A stretch of 8,520 nt of DNA, taken from positions 1 to 8,520 of the forward strand of contig JAEZIE010000195.1 in the NCBI GenBank assembly GCA_023416175.1, given 5' to 3'. Position 1 is the first letter of the stretch, and every line of letters starts with the position of its first letter. Positions 5,261 to 8,520 of this stretch are shown here, piece after piece. The notes beneath the pieces are model-generated. The model was not told where the DNA came from. It made no database searches and worked only from the letters and a program-made list of their open reading frames with translations. The translations under genes and the position numbers were made by a program. The stretch is from Bacillota bacterium. GTDB taxonomy: Bacteria; Bacillota; Clostridia; Christensenellales; CAG-138.

Positions 5261-6772
5261 ATGGAATACCTGCTGGAACTGCAGGGGATCTCAAAAACTT
5301 TCCCGGGCGTAAAGGCGCTGGACAACGTCCATTTCCGTCTCAAACCCGGCGAGGTACACGCGCTGATGGGCGAAAACGGCGCTGGAAAATCCACCTTCAT
5401 CAAGGTGATTACAGGCGTGCATAAGCCGGATTGCGGCAACATGATACTGGACGGCAAAACCGTCTCCTTCAACGATCCCAAGGAAGCGACGGCGCTGGGC
5501 ATCGCCGCGATCTATCAGCATGTAACCTGTTACCCCGACCTGTCCGTGACGGAAAACATATTTGTGGGCCACGAGCTGATCCACCCGAAAACCAAGCGTA
5601 TCGACTGGAAGCAGATGCACGGCTTGGCCGAGGGCTTCCTCAAGCAGTTGGGCTCGGATATCGATCCGCGCACCACGATGGGCGAGCTTTCCGTGGCGCA
5701 GCAGCAGATTGTAGAGATCGCAAAGGCGCTCTCCATCAACGCGCGCATCATCATCATGGACGAACCCACGGCCGCGCTCACCAAGCGCGAAAGCGAAGAG
5801 CTTTACCGCATTACGCAGCAGTTGAAATCTGAGGGCAAGGGGATCATATTCATCTCCCACCGCTTTGAGGATATGTACCGCGTTGCAGACCGCGTGACAG
5901 TGTTCCGGGATTCAAAATATATCGGGGACTGGGGCGTCGATGAAATCAGCGACGAAAAGCTCATCTACGCCATGGTGGGCCGTGAATTAAAGCAGATGTA
6001 TCCGCCTAAAGTCAACGAGATCGGAGAAGAGCTGCTTCGCGTAGAGGGCCTTCACAAGACGGGCTATTTTGCGGATATCGATTTTGACGTGCGTGCCGGT
6101 GAAATCGTGGCCATTTCTGGCCTCGTTGGCGCGGGACGCAGCGAGGTATGCGAAGCGATATTCGGCTACTGGCCGTATGACGCGGGCCATATATATCTTG
6201 AGGGCAAAGAGGTCAGGATCAAATCCCCCCGCCACGCCATGGACCTTGGTATCGGGTACTTGCCCGAGGACAGGCAGAAGCAGGGCCTGATCCTGGATTG
6301 GTCCATCGGCAAGAACATCACGCTGGGCACGCTCAAGCAGCATTCCACCAACGGTATCCTAAGCATCAAGCGTGAGGAAGAAACGGCAAACCGTCTAAGT
6401 AAGCTTGTGCATGTCAAGGCGCAGGGCATAGAGGACCTTGCAAGCTCGCTGTCCGGCGGTAACCAGCAGAAAGTGATCGTGGCGAAGCTACTTGCATCCG
6501 AACTCAAGGTGATATTGCTTGACGAACCCACCAAGGGCGTGGACGTTGGCGCAAAGTACGCCATTTATGAAATCATGCGCGAATTGAGCGCGCGGGGCAT
6601 CGGCATCATCATGGTTTCCTCCGAAATGCCGGAGGTGCTGGGCATGAGTGACCGTGTTGTGGTCATGCGCGAGGGCAGGGTGACCTGCACGTTGAAAACG
6701 AACGAGACCACGCAGGAAGCCATACTCGAAGCGGCCATGGTGGCTCCCGGCAAACGGGATCACGCCGTTTAA
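5261..6772 (+). CDS. Sugar ABC transporter ATP-binding protein, two ATPase domains, probable L-rhamnose importer
   Basis: This 503-residue cytoplasmic ATPase is of the RbsA/MglA (CUT2) type, with two fused ABC domains. Domain 1 has Walker A GENGAGKST (37-45), signature LSVAQ (143-147) and Walker B IIIMDEPT (163-170). Domain 2 has a degenerate Walker A (GLVGAGRSE, 287-295, Arg293 replacing Lys), signature LSGGN (397-401) and Walker B VILLDEPT (417-424). Walker A 1 therefore pairs with the good signature 2, while the other composite site is degenerate, as is usual in this family. The start at 5261 is chosen because AGGAGG (5250-5255) precedes it by 5 nt; an in-frame ATG at 5216 overlaps rhaA and would add 15 charged residues. 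Context makes it the ATPase of a rhamnose importer like rhizobial RhaT, which is not the E. coli rhamnose-proton symporter of the same name. Substrate is inferred from neighbours. Confidence 0.93.
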   Translation: MEYLLELQGISKTFPGVKALDNVHFRLKPGEVHALMGENGAGKSTFIKVITGVHKPDCGNMILDGKTVSFNDPKEATALGIAAIYQHVTCYPDLSVTENIFVGHELIHPKTKRIDWKQMHGLAEGFLKQLGSDIDPRTTMGELSVAQQQIVEIAKALSINARIIIMDEPTAALTKRESEELYRITQQLKSEGKGIIFISHRFEDMYRVADRVTVFRDSKYIGDWGVDEISDEKLIYAMVGRELKQMYPPKVNEIGEELLRVEGLHKTGYFADIDFDVRAGEIVAISGLVGAGRSEVCEAIFGYWPYDAGHIYLEGKEVRIKSPRHAMDLGIGYLPEDRQKQGLILDWSIGKNITLGTLKQHSTNGILSIKREEETANRLSKLVHVKAQGIEDLASSLSGGNQQKVIVAKLLASELKVILLDEPTKGVDVGAKYAIYEIMRELSARGIGIIMVSSEMPEVLGMSDRVVVMREGRVTCTLKTNETTQEAILEAAMVAPGKRDHAV

Positions 6773-6782
6773 GGGAGGAAAT

Positions 6783-7778
6783 ATGAGCGAAACAAAGCTG
6801 AAAAAAAGAGGATTAGGCAGCTTCCGCGAGCTGGGACTGGTGTTGTTCATCATTGCGCTGTGCGTGATCGTACAGGTGCTCAACCCCAGCTTCCTGACGC
6901 CGAAGAACATAGACAACCTTCTGACCAATACGGCAATCATCATCATACTCTCCATGGGTATGATGGTGGTCATACTCACCGAAGGCATCGACCTTTCGAT
7001 AGGCGCTACCATCGCATTGACCGGCATGGTGGTGGCGCTCCATATCAAAAACGTGCCGGAGTTAAGCCCGGTCGTCGCGGTGCTTGAAGGCATCGTTGCG
7101 GGCATTGTCTGCGGGGCAATCGTAGGCGTGCTGGTGGCCAAGGTAAATGTGCTTCCCATCATTGCGTCGCTCGGCATGGCCTATGTATACCGCGGTGCGG
7201 TGTTCCTTATTTCCGGCGGCCAGTGGGTCAGCGCGCACCAGATGAGCACGCAGTTTAAGAATATGGCCACGGGCAGCGTACTTGGCATCAACAACCTCGT
7301 TCTCATCGCGTTTGCGGTGTTCCTCGTTGCCATGTACTTCCTCGGGTACACGCGCACCGGCCGCAGGTTCTACGCGGTAGGCTCCAATGTGGAGGCGGCG
7401 CGCATATCCGGTATCAGCGCAGGCTCCACCAAGTGGCTTGCGTACACCATCATGGGCGGTTTAGCGGGTCTTGCCGGCGTGCTGTGGGTTTCTAAATTCG
7501 CTTCCGCGCAGCCCGATACTGCAACGGGCTACGAAGTCAATATCATCGCGTCGTGCGTCATCGGCGGTGTCTCCATCTCCGGGGGTTCCGGCAAGGCCGT
7601 AGGCGTGCTGCTGGGCTCGCTTCTCATCGGCATCATCAACAACGCACTGCCGCTTATCAATATATCGGAATTTTCCAAAAACGCCATTCAGGGCACCATC
7701 ATACTCGGCGCCGTCATACTCAATACCCTCGTCAAACGCAGGGCGGAATGGCAAACGCTTGTAAGGAGGAAACTCTAA
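6783..7778 (+). CDS. Sugar ABC transporter permease, RbsC type (first of two), probable L-rhamnose importer
   Basis: This 331-residue integral membrane protein of the BPD_transp_2 / CUT2 permease family probably has 8-10 helices. The first is near residues 17-34 after a short positively charged N-terminus. Family motifs are LTEGIDLSIGA (65-75), YAVGSNVEAARISGI (197-211) and the GYEVNIIASCVIGGVSISGG block (249-268) that sits by the ATPase-coupling region. GGGAGGA directly after the ATPase stop sets the start at 6783. The gene overlaps the next permease by one base (TAATG), which points to coupled translation. It forms half of the membrane channel of the rhamnose importer. Rhizobial counterparts are called RhaP/RhaQ; the exact pairing with those is not certain. 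Confidence 0.92.
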   Translation: MSETKLKKRGLGSFRELGLVLFIIALCVIVQVLNPSFLTPKNIDNLLTNTAIIIILSMGMMVVILTEGIDLSIGATIALTGMVVALHIKNVPELSPVVAVLEGIVAGIVCGAIVGVLVAKVNVLPIIASLGMAYVYRGAVFLISGGQWVSAHQMSTQFKNMATGSVLGINNLVLIAFAVFLVAMYFLGYTRTGRRFYAVGSNVEAARISGISAGSTKWLAYTIMGGLAGLAGVLWVSKFASAQPDTATGYEVNIIASCVIGGVSISGGSGKAVGVLLGSLLIGIINNALPLINISEFSKNAIQGTIILGAVILNTLVKRRAEWQTLVRRKL

Positions 7779-8520
7779 TGGAAAACAAAGCGTCAGGCGC
7801 CCTTTCGCTGAATAAGAGCCTGTTCCGCAACTATGGTTGGGAATGGATGCTGCTTGTAATATTCGTTCTCATCAACGTCATGAACGCGCTGATCTCTCCA
7901 TACTACCAGCTCGGCCAGATGCTCGACGCGACAAACGCGTTTCTGGATAAAGGCTTCCTGGCTATGTCCATGGCGTTCATCATCGTGACGGGATACATCG
8001 ATATCTCTGTCGCCTCTATCGTGGCGCTCTCCTCCGTCGTCATGGCCGTCTCGTTTAATGCGGGTGTGCCGATGGGGCTTGCGGTTGTGATCTGCCTCTT
8101 AACCGGCGCTCTCTGCGGCGCGTTCAACGGGCTCCTGCTCAACAAGTTCAAAGAGCTTGCGCCCATGATCGTCACGCTCGCCACCCAGATCATTTACCGC
8201 GGCATCGCGCTCATTATCCTGGAGGACCAGGCCTCCGGCAACTTCCCGGATTGGTTTGATTTTCTGGGCTGGGGCATGATCGGCCCGTTTCCCTGTATGC
8301 TGGTCGTGTTCGCGGTGATATTCGTGCTGTTCACGTTCGTCATGCACAAGACCAACTACGGCCGCATGCTCTACGCTGTGGGCAAGAACAAGGTAACCTG
8401 CCGGTTTTCGGGCATCAACGTGGACCGCGTGGTGTTTATAAACTTCCTGCTTAACGGCCTCATGGCTGGCGTCACCGCACTGTTTCTAACCAGCCGCATG
8501 GGGTCCACGCGCCCCAACGT
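7778..8520 (+). CDS. Sugar ABC transporter permease, RbsC type (second of two, partial, C-terminus outside window)
   Basis: The frame opens at the ATG of the TAATG overlap with the preceding gene, 8 nt after AGGAGG (7764-7769), and runs open for 247 codons to the window edge. The protein begins MENKASGALSLNK and has a first helix near residues 22-40. It has family motifs IVTGYIDISVAS (69-80) and a YAVGKNK stretch followed by RFSGINV, corresponding to the same places in the first permease. It is clearly divergent from that permease, so the channel is probably a heterodimer. The missing C-terminal part should hold the ATPase-contacting block. A substrate-binding protein is expected nearby but is not in view. 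Confidence 0.9.
   Translation, partial: MENKASGALSLNKSLFRNYGWEWMLLVIFVLINVMNALISPYYQLGQMLDATNAFLDKGFLAMSMAFIIVTGYIDISVASIVALSSVVMAVSFNAGVPMGLAVVICLLTGALCGAFNGLLLNKFKELAPMIVTLATQIIYRGIALIILEDQASGNFPDWFDFLGWGMIGPFPCMLVVFAVIFVLFTFVMHKTNYGRMLYAVGKNKVTCRFSGINVDRVVFINFLLNGLMAGVTALFLTSRMGSTRPN

Noticed and set aside
5291..5860. Minus-strand open frame of 189 codons inside the ABC ATPase gene.
   Set aside because: It lies entirely opposite conserved Walker and signature motifs, with no ribosome binding site or family match.
6488..7177. Minus-strand open frame of 229 codons, rich in Met, Ser and Thr, across the ATPase/permease junction.
   Set aside because: It is a shadow of two well-supported coding genes on the other strand, with composition that mirrors their codons rather than a real protein family.

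Overview
The window looks like a chromosomal segment of a moderately GC-rich Bacillota (Firmicutes), most likely a member of Clostridia. This rests on purine-rich AGGAGG-type ribosome binding sites in front of almost every gene, a strong hairpin terminator, TATAAT-like promoters, and the gene families present: a YeiL-like Crp/Fnr regulator beside DUF606 transporters, and an AraC regulator divergent from a rhamnose operon. The genus cannot be named from this sequence alone. There is no sign of mobile elements, CRISPR arrays, rRNA or tRNA.

Region 1 (1-1552) is a divergent regulator/transporter module. Two small DUF606 (YdcZ-type) membrane proteins lie on the minus strand, the second cut by the window start. 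A Crp/Fnr-family regulator lies on the plus strand. The intergenic region holds a perfect 16-bp palindrome (821-836). It is centred about 41.5 bp upstream of the predicted transporter start site and overlaps the -10 of the regulator's own promoter. This suggests one operator that activates the transporters and represses the regulator. Charge distribution in the two DUF606 proteins predicts opposite membrane orientations, so they probably form an antiparallel heterodimer.

Region 2 (1553-2470) is a stand-alone class I glutamine-amidotransferase-like hydrolase of the PuuD/peptidase C26 family with its own extended -10 promoter. A long hairpin terminator (2419-2458) lies between it and the convergent AraC gene and can serve both.

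Region 3 (2471-8520) is an L-rhamnose uptake and entry locus. A minus-strand AraC-type regulator faces a plus-strand operon of L-rhamnose mutarotase (rhaM), L-rhamnose isomerase (rhaA), a two-domain sugar ABC ATPase and two RbsC-type permeases, the last cut by the window end. The 259-bp gap between regulator and operon holds a promoter for each side, a 22-bp imperfect palindrome at the operon promoter and a possible catabolite-repression site. The logic is ABC import of rhamnose, anomer conversion by RhaM, then isomerisation to L-rhamnulose by RhaA. Rhamnulokinase, aldolase and the substrate-binding protein are not in the window and may lie downstream.

No gene family here is new. The most interesting items are regulatory: the palindrome in Region 1 and the operator at the rhamnose promoter.
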